From the NCBI GenBank assembly GCA_025617375.2, contig JAMYGW020000005.1:248001-312000 (forward strand): 64,000 nt of DNA, in the 5' to 3' direction. Source of the DNA: Acarospora socialis (lineage: Eukaryota; Ascomycota; Lecanoromycetes; Acarosporales; Acarosporaceae). Under the pieces are notes generated by a model. That model was not told the DNA's origin and made no database searches. It saw only the letters and a program-made list of their open reading frames with translations. The translations under genes and the position numbers were made by a program. Shown here piece after piece: positions 1 through 11,725 of the stretch (position 1 is its first letter; the number at the start of each line of letters is the position of its first letter).

Positions 1-97
1 GAACTTACTTTTTTTCTAAAGCAGATAGTCTCATTATAAACTTGAGTCTGTCTTTCTTCAATGCATAAAAAATGTGTTCACAGTTACATTTCTTGTT

Positions 98-590
98 TCA
101 ACTGTCTTTTAAATGATACTTCACAAGATAAGCATCATAACAGTATACTGAGTGATCATTCATAAATAAAAAGTTTAATACTTCTGTGTCAAGCTTCATC
201 ATTTTGTTTATGACAGTGAAACACTGACTTATTATGTTTAATTTGATGACACTATTCAAAAAATAAAAAGCTAAAACTTGATCTTCTTTCACAATAATGA
301 TTTCTTTGATCACAATACTAAATCTAGTTTTTACTTTTGTTCTTCATTGTATTGTTATAAAAACTTCAATGAAACATTTTCTTTTTTTGACTGAGTCACT
401 GAGAAAATGCAGATATTGTTAAAGTTGTTTACTGACTTAATGTAATCACTAACATAGTAATTCTTTTCTTGACAGTGATAACATATCACATTCAGCTTTG
501 CTCTTAAGTGAACATTAAATGAATCTGACTTTGCATCAGTGTTATTATGTCATTCTGACTGCACAGTCTTCAAAGTTCTTTGATTATTAG
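98..590 (-). pseudogene. Zinc-knuckle and protease-like remnant of Gypsy I
   Basis: On the minus strand a knuckle-like stretch (CYHCQEKNYYVSDY, about 442-483) follows the CX2CX4HX4C pattern imperfectly. It is followed by a longer open stretch (98-313) that resembles the retropepsin region of fungal Gypsy elements. The order Gag, knuckle, protease fits Ty3/Gypsy. The function would have been RNA packaging and polyprotein cleavage. It is a fossil with many breaks, and the family call is inferred from layout and motif feel. Confidence 0.45.
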
Positions 591-598
591 AAGAAAAT

Positions 599-704
599 TG
601 TTGAGAATCTAACCACTAAGACAAAAGACCCACCTGACTGCAAGATCAGGTTCTAAGTGAATGTATAAGTGAATGTGCAGATTGTGCAGCACATGATCTC
701 AACA
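599..704 (-). repeat. TRIM LTR copy 1
   Basis: 106-bp LTR with TG...CA ends. It is close to the copies at 975 and 1,351 and keeps a short GACCC run that the others have lost. Confidence 0.85.
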
Positions 705-974
705 ACTGTTTCATCTTCACAAAAAGATGCTCACTCTCAAGCAAAAACACTATGTAATGAGTCTCAATTCAGGCTCAAATGCACACACATTCTTGTGAAT
801 TTGAGTCACAAATGAGTGCAGATCTCAGACACAGACAGTAAGCTTAAGTGTAATTAACACTCTCAGTGCAGTCTTCAGTGAGTCTTCAGCATTTGTGATC
901 TAGTCAGACTGTGCAATTTTGGTGTATCACACTTAGAAATTTGACACTGATAATGATCAGTTGATACTATCATT

Positions 975-1080
975 TGTTGAGAATCTAATCACTAAGACAA
1001 AAGATCTACCTGATCACAAGTTCAGGTTCTAAGTGAATGTATAAGTGAATGTGCAGGTTGTGCAGCACACAACCTTAACA
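975..1080 (-). repeat. TRIM LTR copy 2 (middle, shared)
   Basis: 106-bp LTR shared by the two units of the tandem array. It is flanked on both sides by the same 270-bp internal segment. Confidence 0.85.
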
Positions 1081-1335
1081 ACTGTTCTGTCTTTGCAAAA
1101 AGATGCTCATTCTCAAGCAAAAACACTATGTAATGAGTTTCAATTCAGACTCAAATGCACACACATTTTCACAGATTTGAGTCACAAATGAGCACAGATC
1201 TCAGATGTAGACAGTGAGCTCAAGTATAATTAACACTCTCAGTACAGTCTTCAGTGAGTCTTCAGCATTTGTGATCTGATCAGGCTGCATAATTTTGATG
1301 CATCACACTTAGAAATTTGACACTGATAGTGATCA

Positions 1336-1350
1336 GTTGATGCTATCATT
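1336..1350 (-). promoter_or_regulatory. TRIM primer-binding site (also at 960-974)
   Basis: Directly against the LTR, the minus strand reads AATGATAGCATCAAC here and AATGATAGTATCAAC at 960-974. The second is identical to the site after the 5' LTR of element D (12,921-12,935) and close to that of element C. It looks like a decayed site for the 3' end of initiator tRNA-Met, a few bases inside the LTR edge. The tRNA assignment is inference. Confidence 0.55.
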
Positions 1351-1456
1351 TGTTGAGAATCTAATCACTAAGACAAAAGATCTACCTGATCATGAGATCA
1401 GGTTCTAAGTGAATGTATAAGTGAATGTGCAGGTTGTGTGATGCACAATCTCAACA
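1351..1456 (-). repeat. TRIM LTR copy 3 (5' LTR in element orientation)
   Basis: 106-bp LTR that closes the array on the right. It ends TCAACA and is followed by the AGAAT copy of the target duplication. Confidence 0.85.
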
Positions 1457-1462
1457 AGAATG

Positions 1463-2230
1463 TTTGACTTGAAGCATTCTTTGTATAAAAATTGTTGTTT
1501 GATTTTCTCATCATTGTAATACTAAATTCATGAAGATTATTCTTTAACTGTGCTGCTAAAGCTACTAAATTATCTTGTTTGTTTGAAAAATCTTAATAAT
1601 TTAACAAAGTCTTTTTAATTTCTGATCATAACTTTGTAAAGAAGTGCATCACTAGCTGTTTCTCATTATAAGATGACAGTTGTGTCTCAAGAGTGCTAAG
1701 ATATGCTGCAAAAACATGCACACTTTGATTTAACTTTTGAACAATCTCAGTGTATACTTGTGCAGTATGTAACTGATGATTCACTGAGTCTTTGATGAGA
1801 TTAAGAAGATAATTAATAAAATATTCTCAAGAGATTGTCTCAAGAAAAATCATTTCTTAATGTCAATATCATGCATTTCATAATTCATTCATTAAGAATT
1901 GTATCACATATAGAATCTTTGTCTTGTTGTTAACAAAGTTCTTGAACATTAAGTGAAATACTGTCTCAACACTACATATAAAGTTAAGATGCTTCTGTAC
2001 AAATTTTTCAATATAAATATTTAGATATTCAGAACAAATATTTCTCTTAATTATTACTGCACTGAGATGATTCTCTGCAGATCATTTGTTAAAGACTTTG
2101 AATGAAACTCACTCTAATATCAAAAAACTGTTATCTGCTTTCACATCAAGTGAGTCATTAACAGATGTCTCATTGATGTTTTAATGTTGCAGCACTTGAA
2201 CTTCTCTCTCAATAAATACAAGATAATGTC
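1463..2230 (-). pseudogene. Gag remnant of Gypsy I
   Basis: Minus-strand coding remnant with a typical retrotransposon Gag helix-rich segment at about 1,520-1,850, including a run similar to SVHVFAAYLSTLETQL. This is the capsid-forming protein of the element. It lies upstream (in minus orientation) of the knuckle at 442-483. The TRIM array interrupts the region between the two. It is a fossil with many breaks, and the start of the protein is not resolved. Confidence 0.5.
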
Positions 2231-2455
2231 TTTTCAAAAGTAAGTTTTTTTTCTTTTTCATTCACTATAACTCAGCATTTAGATTCTCAAGTATCAATGT
2301 GAAGTGATTGATTTCATATTGCACTGTCTATGATGAATCTATTAAAGATGAATTCATCATAAGTGAATTATTCAAATCTGTGTGATCTCAAGATCAATTT
2401 GATGAATTCAGTGTATCATCATCATTTTAATGTTGTTGACTTCACATTTGCATAT

Positions 2456-2736
2456 TGTCACACAACAGACTGTCAATCATAATAGTAAAGAGATTAAAAT
2501 TGTAAATTTCAATATCTATCTATCACAGATAGATTACTAGAGTAGATTTATAACAGTGTAAGATATGATGATACACAGACTATTTGATGATAAAGCAACA
2601 CAATATATTTCTATTGATGTCAAAACTAATTTCTGAAGAGTTTTATGTGCAGAGAAGTTTCATACTTATAGATTCTTACTTAACTACACTTACTAAGATG
2701 TAGCACTATGACTGTGCTTCATTATTTACTCTGACA
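2456..2736 (-). repeat. Probable 5' LTR of Gypsy I
   Basis: The segment begins TGTCA and ends TGACA, the inverted termini expected for an LTR. Its right edge coincides with the resumption of Copia B2 sequence (CTCTGTAACATTGTCAC). The partner LTR is outside the window, so neither length nor target duplication can be checked. The left edge is a guess from the terminal motif. Confidence 0.35.
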
Positions 2737-3615
2737 CTCTGTAACATTGTCACTTTGTATAATTAAAATTTTTGTATCATTTTGTAATTTAATTTTCAGT
2801 TGTTATTTCTGCAGTTTCTGTAAAACATTATTATATTGCTTTAACAATATTATTTATGTTTTTTGTAAGTGATTATTTACAATCTTCAAAAAACATTAAT
2901 ATTCAGCAAATAAAAAAGACAGAAACTCACAAATATCAATGAAAACTAATATAAGAATGTTGATTTTCTGCTTACTCACAGTGTGCTTTTACTGATTAAT
3001 AAACTTAATGATAGCATAAACTTCACATATATTCTTTTTATCTTCAGCAATAAAAATTAATTTTTCAAGAATCATGATTTTGTAAAGATTATGAAGCTTT
3101 GTAAAGTCAAGATGAATAAATTATTGATGTTATAGTTTGTAAATCTTGATCTTTTCACTCAAAAATAAAGTGTCAACAAAGAATGAAGTGTCAGCAGAAC
3201 TTAATGAGTCAGTTTGCATCTGAGAGTTCACATTTAATACTGTAAATGAAAGAATCATCTTTAAATTAAACAATACATACATAATAAATAACAAAGCAAA
3301 TTTATTTAGTTCTTTCACAATATATTTAACTATATAGACACTGCTCTGCTCAGATGCTTCTATTATGATATTGTTATATTTATTCTGCATATAAAGATAG
3401 TGTTGATTAAAGATTTTTTGCAATTTTATTTTGCACATTTGCTTTCTCAATAAAAAATTGACTTTTAGTTTAAACACATAAAATATTAAATTCAAACTCA
3501 CAAAATTTCTAAATTCATTTTACATCACAATTACTTCACAATAGTGAAAGTATAAATGTTCTCTTTCAACTTTAATTCTTCAGCATCATATATATATTAA
3601 AGAGTCACTAAAAAT
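2737..3615 (-). pseudogene. Copia B2 protease to integrase-start remnant
   Basis: The minus strand corresponds to Copia A1 from just after the knuckle/protease region to the start of integrase (about 43,930-44,850 in A1). The stretch at 3,130-3,501 stays open and includes the segments FNQHYLYMQNKYN and SEKIKIYKL, which recur in A1, A2, A3 and A4. It would be part of the Gag-Pol polyprotein. It is a fossil. Confidence 0.65.
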
Positions 3616-3811
3616 TTGTAAGTTCACTTTAGTTTGTGAAGAGCTAGAACTTTCTTGTGAGATCTTGTGTAACTAGTATGCTTAGTAAGTCAGTCTTTGC
3701 AAAGAGATAAAAGTGCACACTTTTTCTTTTTGTGAAAACTAGTGACAATTCTATCTATGCATCTCAACTTTTAAAGTTCATTATCATGTAACTGTCAAGA
3801 TCAGTCTCACA
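3616..3811 (+). repeat. 5' LTR of F
   Basis: 196-bp direct repeat, beginning TGTAAGTTC and ending GTCTCACA, matched by 21,122-21,316. Differences between the two are mostly C/T, G/A and TG/CA. Confidence 0.9.
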
Positions 3812-3851
3812 GTATTGTTACTTCAATTTATTATAAAATAGTTACTCAACA

Positions 3852-5110
3852 ATGACTTCAAGATCAGAACAATTCTTGTGAAGAACAGAAAAAATTACAT
3901 AAGTGAGAGAAGTAAAATCAAAGAATCTTGTAATGCAAGAGAAATCTGAGCATCTGAAGAAGTTTGAAGTCTTTGTGAATAATTTCATTGAAGATGTTCA
4001 TGAATTGATTACTAACAAACTTGAAAGTGATGAGAACTCTATACTGTGAATATTGAATAATGAAGAAGAAAAAGAAGAGAATGAACTTAAAATTTGTGAA
4101 ATACAAATCATATTTCATAAAATCAATAAGTAAGTTCACAAATCTAAAGAAGTCATTCATGAGATCAGATACACTTTGTGAAAGAGCAAAGAACTTTTTT
4201 GTGAAATAGTAAACACTCTCATAAAGACACTGAAATTCAGAAAGTTCTCAGAAAATGCTGCAATTTACAAATTAAAGTTAAAAATTCAGCTTGCAGAGCA
4301 AAAACATACAAACTTGCAACTCTGTGCACAAATTAAATATGATTGTTCTGAATCTGTGAATTTAGAAATAGATTGTGAAGTTAAACAAATTTAATTCATA
4401 AAGATACTCTTGAGTGCAGATCTCTATAAAAGCAGTATTTACAGTTATTACTGCAACTTTTATCATCAGATAAATACTGATACAGAAAATATGTCAAAGA
4501 AAACTCAGTATTCAGAGATAATTTATTATTTACATTACTTTATCATGAGTCAATGAAAGACATACTGTGAAGAGAAAGAGCTCACAAAAGAATGAGAACT
4601 CTTGAAGAAAATCTTGAAGAATTTATTTAGAAAATAAAACAAATTGAACTCATAATATCTGAATGAAGTGATTGTGAGTGAGTAAAAGAGATGAAAAGTT
4701 GAATAAGAAATATCTTCATTGTTATAATGAATTTCAATTTCAGATAAAGAGCAAAGTAAACAAGATGAACAAGATTCAAATCATGCTCTTCTATTGCAGT
4801 CTGAATGAACTCATGTACAAGAAGATTTGTGAGCAATCAGAGTTATTTAATATTAAAGAGAATATGATAGTTCTTACAAAGAAATTATAACTCAATCTAT
4901 TCTTTTGCAAGCAAAAGAAAGCATCTCTTTATCAAAAGAAGTCTGAGTCTTTTCAAAAGATTAACAATAAGTCTGCAACAAAGCTCAAGAAAAAAGTCTC
5001 TCAAAATAATAGAAATCAATTTATTAAGTGCTTCAATTGTAACAAGATTAATTATCTTACAAAGAACTGCTGAAGCATCAAGAAAAATAAAACTTCTGTG
5101 AATACTGCAA
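3852..5110 (+). pseudogene. F Gag remnant with zinc knuckle
   Basis: Capsid/nucleocapsid region of F. A likely start lies near 3,852 just after the 5' LTR. The sequence is rich in Glu and Lys. A knuckle, CFNCNKINYLTKNC, lies at about 5,029-5,071 and fits CX2CX4HX4C apart from the histidine position. Lys-rich sequence follows before the protease region. It would have packaged element RNA. It is a fossil with many breaks. Confidence 0.7.
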
Positions 5111-5289
5111 ACAAAAAAAGCTTATGAAGTCTTCACAGAGCATATGAATTCTCAAAGAAGAATAACATCATGAAAAAGACAAAGAAAAAGTTCATGAAGA
5201 TTGACACTTTCAAGAAAGAGATTATACATAAAATGTATGAGTTCTTTCAGTTGAATCTCTCTGAGAAGAGTGTCTTATGAGTGATGATA

Positions 5290-5610
5290 TATTTTGCAAA
5301 GTGAGAACTATAAGCAATGATGAATAGCAAAAGTAATATGAACTTTCTACATCTGAACATAATCATGATCTTGAAGTTAATATTTTTGTTTTTTACAAGA
5401 GATATTGTTAATATTAATCAACAATCAACAATCACATATGATGTGTATCACAAACCAATCTTCATTCATGATGATAATGAAAAAACTTGCAAGCATTGTG
5501 AATTTCTTATAATCTTGAAGATAAAATCTAATATAATATCAAGAATGATCTGACTGATCTGAAGAAATTTGATAATAAGTTACTTTCAGTGAATTCTCAT
5601 TTAAAGAGAG
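5290..5610 (+). pseudogene. F protease-region remnant
   Basis: Lies between the Gag knuckle and reverse transcriptase, where Ty3/Gypsy elements carry retropepsin. A 78-codon open stretch at 5,317-5,553 is visible, but I cannot point to a clear active-site triad. The assignment is by position. Confidence 0.4.
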
Positions 5611-5699
5611 AATATAAAAGACTTTGCAAAGTCAGAGAACAGTGATAAACTAGATTTTAAAGCTCTTATGAAGAAGTTAAAGTTTAAAGATTTAAGTCA

Positions 5700-7060
5700 G
5701 ATATATCAAGTCTGTATAGTGCACACAGAGAATTAGAGTGACACAGCTCAAGTGAAAATTTCAGAGCTGTATTGTGATTTTGCAGAGATATTTTTAAAAA
5801 ATAAAATTAATAACTTGTCTCTGCATCACAAACAGAATCATGTTATTGACTTAATTAATAAGCAGACTTTACTCTTCAGTTCTATTTACAATCTCTCAAA
5901 AAAGAAGCTCACAGAACTTTGAAGATATCTGAATAAGAATTTAAAAAATGATTTCATCTAATTTTTGCAGTCTTTTACAGAAACATCAGTGCTATTTGTA
6001 CTCAAGCTTAATGATAAGCTGTGACTATGTGTTAACTATCATAAACTCAATGCAGTTATTATGAAGAATCATTATTTCTTACTCTTAATTAAGAAGATCA
6101 TAAATCACATAAATGAAATCAAGATCTTCACAAAGATTGATATAAAGAATGTTTACTACTGAATTTGCATCTGCAAAGATAACAATTAAAAGACAGTTTT
6201 CTGCATCTGATATGAGCTGTATGAATATTTAATGATGTTTTTTAAGTTAATCAATGTATCAGCAATCTTTCAGTCATATATTCATGAGATACTTCATGAA
6301 TATCTAAATATCTTTGTGATAATATTTCTGAATAACATTCTGATTTATTTTAAGAATAAAAATAAGCATAAACAACATGTTCACATCATTTTAGAAGTGC
6401 TTTTAGAAGTAGAACTGTATGTGAAGCTCAGTAAGTGTCAGTTCTCTGTGAAAAAAATATTTTTTGTGAAATTTATCATCACAGACAAAGAAGTGAAGAT
6501 AAAAGAAAATTACATTGTCACAATTCTCAACTGATCAGAGTCAGAAAGTATCTTTAAAATTTAAAGCTTTATAGACTTCATGAACTTCTATAGAAGATTT
6601 ATAAATGAATTTTTCTGTATTGCTGTAAAACTTATGAACATGTTGAAAGACAGTGAAGATATTTTGAAGAAAAAGTTGATCTTGTGAATATCAGAATTTC
6701 TGATTTCAAAGACTGCACATTTTTTTCACAAATTAATCAAGATCTTTACAACAGTATTTTTTCTGAGACACTTTGATTCAGAAAAAGAAATTCAAGTAAA
6801 GACAGATGTTTCAGAATTTGCTATATTTGACATTTTAATGCAAAAACACAACAACTGAAGATCAGTTGCATATTACTTGTGAAAGATGATATTTGTGAAA
6901 AGAAATTATGAAATTGATGATGAAAAGCTGCTTGTTATAGTTGAGAGTGTTTATCACTGATGACATTATCTTAAAAAAATGAAACACACAGTTAAGATTC
7001 TTACAGATTATGACAATCTGCATTAGATAGTGAAATTATTTCATAAGTTGTTGTGAAAAC
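5700..7060 (+). pseudogene. F reverse transcriptase and RNase H remnant
   Basis: Reverse transcriptase signatures are clear: KIDIKNVYY near 6,133, FQSYIHEILHEYL near 6,270 and the LNNILIYF stretch near 6,330 that occupies the catalytic YxDD-type block. SKCQFSV near 6,433 and INFYRRF-like sequence near 6,580 follow. RNase H is recognised by EIQVKTDVSEFAI near 6,790 and YEIDDEKLLVIVESVYH near 6,910. It converts element RNA to DNA. It is a fossil with many breaks. Confidence 0.85.
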
Positions 7061-7399
7061 ATGTGAAATAAACTCTGCAGCTATCAACATATGATTTTTG
7101 TATGATGTACTGCAAGAAAACTATGAATTTTGTGAACAGATCATCTCAAAAAGTCAATTATTGATGAAAGATTGAAGCAGAGAATACTATTATAAAGTAT
7201 CACTCAATACTAAAAGAAATTCTGTTCTTAACAGCAATGATTGTTGCAAAAAACAAACAGAATGCAAATGTAAGTCATAAAGTACATATTTGAGCTTGTA
7301 CACAAGTTAAACAGCTGTTAAGTGCAGACTGCATAAATTAAAAGAATAAAGATCATAAATAATAAGCTTGCAAAGCTGTCACAAAGAAAGTCACATATG

Positions 7400-8330
7400 A
7401 AAATATGAGTAAGATTCTTCTAAAGAGTCTATCAGAGTATTTTCAAATAAATTCTCTTGTAAACAAGATAACTCAGAGTCTGAAGACTGCTGAGACACTG
7501 AAAAAAGAGAGTTGATATTTTAACTGAACACAGATGAAAGATCTTCTCTATGTTAATGATGCAATGTATATTCTGCACATAAAAGTTTTGCACAATGAGA
7601 TATTGCAAAAACATCACAATGATCTTCTTGTGAAACATCTAATCACAGATTAAATTTATGCACAAATTTATAAGAAGTACTGATGATCAGAAATGAGAAA
7701 ACAGACTGAAAACTATTGTCTATTCTGTCTTGTATGTCTAAAAGCACAGATAATATGCAGAAAGTCTGTGAAACAATTACAGTTCTTAGAATACTCTACA
7801 CAGTTCTGAAACATAATCACAATAAACTTTATTATAGATTTGTTAGAGAGCAGAGTCTATAAAGATATCTATGATGTGATTTTGAATGTGATTGACAAAT
7901 TTTTGAAGATATGTTATTAAATTTCATGTTGAAAGAACATGATTGTGAGAGATCTTGTGAAGATCTTTATATAAGAAATAGTTCATTTGCATGAAGTTTC
8001 AACAGTCATAGTGTCAGATCAGAAATTACTGTTAATCTTGTGATTTTGCATCAATGTGATGTATACTTTAAAGATTAAGTGACAATTAAGCACTATCTTT
8101 CATTCACAAACTAATGAACAGACAGAGCATCAGAATAGTGTTTTTAAACAATATTTGTGAAGTTATGTTAATTATGAGCAAGATAACTGAACATCATTAC
8201 TGTTCTTAGTGAAGTTCACATATAATGTAAGCAAGCATTTCATAACTCAAAAGACATCTTTTGAAATGATGTACAGATATCATTTAAGATTCAATTAATT
8301 GATAATAAATAAAATAATCAAATATACTAC
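7400..8330 (+). pseudogene. F integrase remnant
   Basis: Begins with the HHCC-type region (HHNDLLVKHL near 7,615, then ENYCLFCLVC near 7,710). The catalytic core follows with FWNIITINFIIDLLES near 7,810 and IVHLHEVSTVIVSDQ-like sequence near 7,980. A HSQTNEQTEHQN-like segment lies near 8,104. The order is normal for Ty3/Gypsy integrase. It would insert element DNA into chromatin. It is a fossil with many breaks. Confidence 0.8.
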
Positions 8331-8599
8331 AAAGCAAGAAAGCTCTGCAGAAACTAAAAATCTAATAAACTGATTTTACACAAGTCACAAAGAGACTCAA
8401 AGATTTCTCATTAAAGCTTAAGAGTATCAGAAGAAGTACTACAATAAAAGATGAAAAAACATCATATTTATGCTGAAACAGAAAGTCTGACTATATATTA
8501 AGAACATATTTATAGAGAGACTCTTGTGAAAGCTAAACTAACTATGCTATGAACTCTATAGAATTCTTAAATGAGTAGAAAATTAAGTTTATAAGCTAA

Positions 8600-8930
8600 A
8601 GCTGTTAAAGATTCTAAATATTCATAATGTTTTTCATGTCAGTTTACTTTGAACTTATAGATCTTATGAAGACAATGAATTCTCAGAACTTAAATCTTTA
8701 CATTTAGTGATAAATTTAGACATATATGAGTATAAGATCTTCATTATTTTAAACTTGCAAGTTTGAACAATTCTCAATGAACAGTCAATACTGCAATATC
8801 AAATTGCATAAAAAGAATACACAGACTCTATCTGAAAATCTGAAGATAATGTGAAGAATATTTAAAGACTAGTTAATAAGTTTCACAAGAAAAACTCTGA
8901 CAAGTTCAAATTGACATTCACAAAGTTCAT
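8600..8930 (+). pseudogene. F chromodomain remnant
   Basis: After the conserved KILNIHNVFHVSLL segment at the integrase C-terminus (near 8,610) comes a chromodomain-like run (LQYQIA, KEYTDSI, VNKFHKKNSDK) at about 8,795-8,900. This places F in the chromoviruses, whose chromodomain targets heterochromatin. It is a fossil. Confidence 0.7.
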
Positions 8931-10401
8931 AAAAACTAAAGTCTGACTTGATTTTATCTTGCATTTACATGTAAAACTACTTGTCACTTACACTGCATAG
9001 AAGTGCAGACTTTTGTGAGTGTTCTTTACTCAAAACAGTTTAAATAATATGTCAATGAGATTCTCAAGAAGTCAGAATACTGATCAAAAAAACTCAGCAG
9101 AGTTTAACAAGATAAATATGTGATGAAAATTTAACAAAACTATCAAAAATAACTGAGTTCAGCAGTGCTTGAACTGAAGTTCTGTGAAGATGTGAAAAAA
9201 GTTGTAAATAATGATGTTAAAATATCAATATTTATAACAATATCAGAAATAAGAATTATCTACAGAAGTCAGAAGAAAAAGTTGACACATAATGAATTAA
9301 AGAGTGAAAAGAAGATTTATTTTCTCTGATTAAAGAAAGTGTGAATAACATATTTTTTTTGATTGCAGAGAAAGAAGAAAATGCTATCAATTAATATCAT
9401 AATTATATTTGTATAAAGAAAACTTGCAGAAGAGAAAGAAAGAACTGATTATCATAAAGATGAAAAACATTTACTTTGTTCTTTCAATCATGACTCATTA
9501 AATTTTCTTCATATACACAAGCATTCACAAAGTTCACTCACTCTCACAAAGTCTCAAAAACTCATTCACATAACTCAAAACAATTTTCACAGTTACACAC
9601 AGAAGCAACAGTGCATCAGAGAATAACACAGAAAATAGTGATGATGATGAAAATAATGATGATAATGATATTACAGCATTTAAAACAATAATTGCAACAA
9701 CTATAAGTCATTAATCTTAGACACAACAGATTAGAAAAAGTCATATATCAACTTAATTTTCATTCAAATCATCAGAAAATCTGCATGTTCACTCAAAAAT
9801 CTGTAAGTATTCTGTGCACTTGTCAGTTTTTGTGATATAACATTTGTAAAAGTAAACAATGACTCTTGAATTACTTTAAACTTCAGTGCACAGCAAACAC
9901 ATTAATATCTGAATATTCTTTTGTTTTATCATTAAAATAAATTATCAATACACTTTACAGTAATTCAAGAGCTCAATAACTCACAACACTTCACAATATT
10001 GCTGAAACAGCAAAGTTAAAAGCTCTATTTTCTGAGTAGTTAAGTTTTGTTGAAGAGAATGATTATTGATGACAATAAAGATTAAAAAATGTATTAAATC
10101 AACAATAAACTCATCATAAACTTTAAAATGATGATTTGAAGAAGAAGCAGTCATTATTTAGTTATTTATGAAACATTCACATATTAATTAACAACTTATT
10201 ACACATGTTCAGAATGAACATCTGACACACAGTGAAATGAATGATGTCATCTCACAACTACTCATCAACTATATTCAGTTTGATTTTGTGTGTGCAAATG
10301 ATGTGATGTGAAAAAAAGATTGAGAAAATATGCATTTTGTATGTGAAAAAATCAAAATTACTCACTTTTAATACATTTTTACATTCTGCTCAGAGATTCT
10401 T
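8931..10401 (+). other. F post-pol region, unassigned
   Basis: About 1.5 kb between the chromodomain and element C. I see no recognisable domain. A short acidic run encoded by GATGATGATGAAAATAATG lies near 9,640. Base composition matches F. It could be a non-coding 3' region of F or a remnant of another inserted element whose ends are lost. Confidence 0.4.
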
Positions 10402-10565
10402 TGTTAGAGTGTAAATTTAAGCTATGTGATTCAAGATATAATATATAAGTAATAATTGAGAGTTTAAGTGAGTAAAGAGATGTGATCACTATATATGCAG
10501 CAAGAATGCTTAATAAGCATGCTTAGTCAGCATGATCTTATGTGAAGTGATCATGCTCTGTAACA
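10402..10565 (-). repeat. LTR of C (left)
   Basis: 164-bp LTR matching 11,726-11,889 and 39,965-40,128. It holds the 12-bp palindrome TAAGCATGCTTA at 10,514-10,525 and a TATATA-like stretch upstream of it. Confidence 0.9.
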
Positions 10566-10750
10566 AGTTCTCTTCTTTGAAACTGAAAGACAGTGTTCTC
10601 ACTGTAACAACTATCTATAACTATGCTCTATATTCATTTGACATCTCATCTGTTCTATAACTCATTATAATTCATTCTCATGATCTTGTTGTTGTTGTGA
10701 ATGTGGATGAAAATGTGGTGTGCTTGAAAAGATTGAATTTGAGTGTGAAT

Positions 10751-11165
10751 TTGATGTAAATTGACATGTGTTGTAGCTGTAAAAATGAGTGTAAATCAAG
10801 TGTGAAATTGTCAAAACAAAAGAGTAAAGACTGATAATTAGTTGTGTCAAAAAGATGTTGATTTGTATGTGTTTTTGATGTAAATTGAAACATGTTGTAG
10901 TTGTAGAAATGAGTGCAAAAATGAGTGTGAAATTGAGTTTGAAATCAACAAAACAAATGACTAAAGACTAGTAACAAGCTGTGTCAAAAGGATGTCAATT
11001 TGTATGCATTTTTGACATAAATTGAAACATGTTGTAGCTGTAGAAATGAGTGTGAAAATGAGTGTGAAAATGAGTTCAAAATTGACAAAACAAATAAATA
11101 AAGACTAGTAACAAGTCATGTCAAAAAGACATTGATTTGTATGCATTTTTGATGTTAAAAGAAAC
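10751..11165 (-). repeat. 124-137 bp tandem repeat inside C
   Basis: Units begin at about 10,751, 10,875, 11,012 and 11,149. Each contains TGATGTAAATTGAAACATG followed by GTTGTAGCTGTAGAAATGAG or close variants, except that the last is partial. Spacing is 124, 137 and 137 bp. It lies downstream of the gag-like remnant in element orientation. Confidence 0.75.
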
Positions 11166-11187
11166 AAGATATCATCACATGTTGATT

Positions 11188-11589
11188 TCAAATTAAGATG
11201 TTTATGTCATCTGAATTGAACACAAAGACAGTCACATGAGTGTGTAATCTCAGATGAAAGAAAGAAGTCATTTTCACTAAATGTTTAGTCTGTAATAGAC
11301 TCTTTGTGATCATGTTTGAGTATGACATTGTTGTCATGATGAAGCATGACATTGTTGTTAGATTTTGAGCAACAGATTTGATAAAGATCTTGATGAAAAT
11401 CTTGATGAAAATCTCATTGAAGATTTTGTTGAAGAATTTGATGACAAAAATCTCAGTAACAGACTCATTGATGATCTTGATAGAAATCTCAATAGAAATA
11501 AGATCTAATTGATGAAGAACTTGCATGACTATTTCTTCAACAACTTTCTTAATAATAATCTTCACTTCTTTGCATGTGACAGAGTTCAT
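11188..11589 (-). pseudogene. Gag-like remnant of C
   Basis: 133-codon minus-strand open stretch starting about 137 bp inside the primer-side LTR. Its early segment (EVKIIIKKVVEEI then LHQLD) resembles DDIKTIAKQAVDEI...HQFD in the protein region of element D, suggesting related accessory Gag-like proteins. A short low-complexity run of KIF/IFI repeats follows. The function is unknown; by position it may be a structural protein. The element is decayed, so the open length says little. Confidence 0.5.
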
Positions 11590-11710
11590 TGCTTAAGTGA
11601 TTCAATGAGTACTGAGTGTCATCTTTTGTATGAGAAATTACTAATAAATGAAAACTAAATGTAGAAACTTAATCAGTCTAATTAAAGAATCAAGCATAAG
11701 AATTTGTGCA

Positions 11711-11725
11711 GTTGGTGCTATCAAT
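11711..11725 (-). promoter_or_regulatory. Primer-binding site of C
   Basis: The minus strand reads ATTGATAGCACCAAC directly after the LTR end, like the sites in D and the TRIM array. It is consistent with a decayed initiator tRNA-Met acceptor-end site. Confidence 0.55.

Larger units (their letters stand above)
599..1456 (-). mobile_element. Tandem TRIM-like LTR element (LTR-int-LTR-int-LTR)
   Basis: Three 106-bp LTR copies (599-704, 975-1,080, 1,351-1,456) alternate with two 270-bp internal segments, giving an exact 376-bp period. LTR ends are TGTTGAGA...TCAACA. A primer-site-like motif sits against the LTR on the minus strand, so the element is minus. The flanks AAAAT (594-598) and AGAAT (1,457-1,461) look like a 5-bp target duplication with one difference. 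There is no coding capacity. The array layout is typical of TRIM elements after unequal LTR recombination. It is inserted in the gag of Gypsy I. Confidence 0.85.
1..2736 (-). mobile_element. Gypsy-type LTR retrotransposon I, 5' part (cut by window edge)
   Basis: A decayed LTR element on the minus strand. Its Gag, zinc knuckle and protease-like regions read leftward from about 2,230 to the window start, so reverse transcriptase and the 3' LTR lie outside. A tandem TRIM-like array (599-1,456) is inserted in its gag region. On the right it ends where Copia B2 sequence resumes at 2,737. The Gag resembles Ty3/Gypsy Gag more than Copia Gag. It is old: almost no CC or GG remains, and breaks are many. 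Confidence 0.6.

Noticed and set aside
599-1456. CRISPR-like repeat-spacer array
   Set aside because: Repeats are 106 bp with TG...CA ends and the spacers are the same 270-bp sequence. This is a tandem LTR element.
3812-3826. Self-priming site for element F
   Set aside because: GTATTGTTACTTCAA beside the F 5' LTR pairs only imperfectly with AGTGACAAT in the LTR, and the second LTR copy does not keep the match. Too weak to claim.
9112-9420. A Cys-containing coding remnant in F comparable to the antisense Cys-rich frame of E
   Set aside because: Some frames show a few Cys residues, but spacing is irregular and no frame stands out; left as unassigned.
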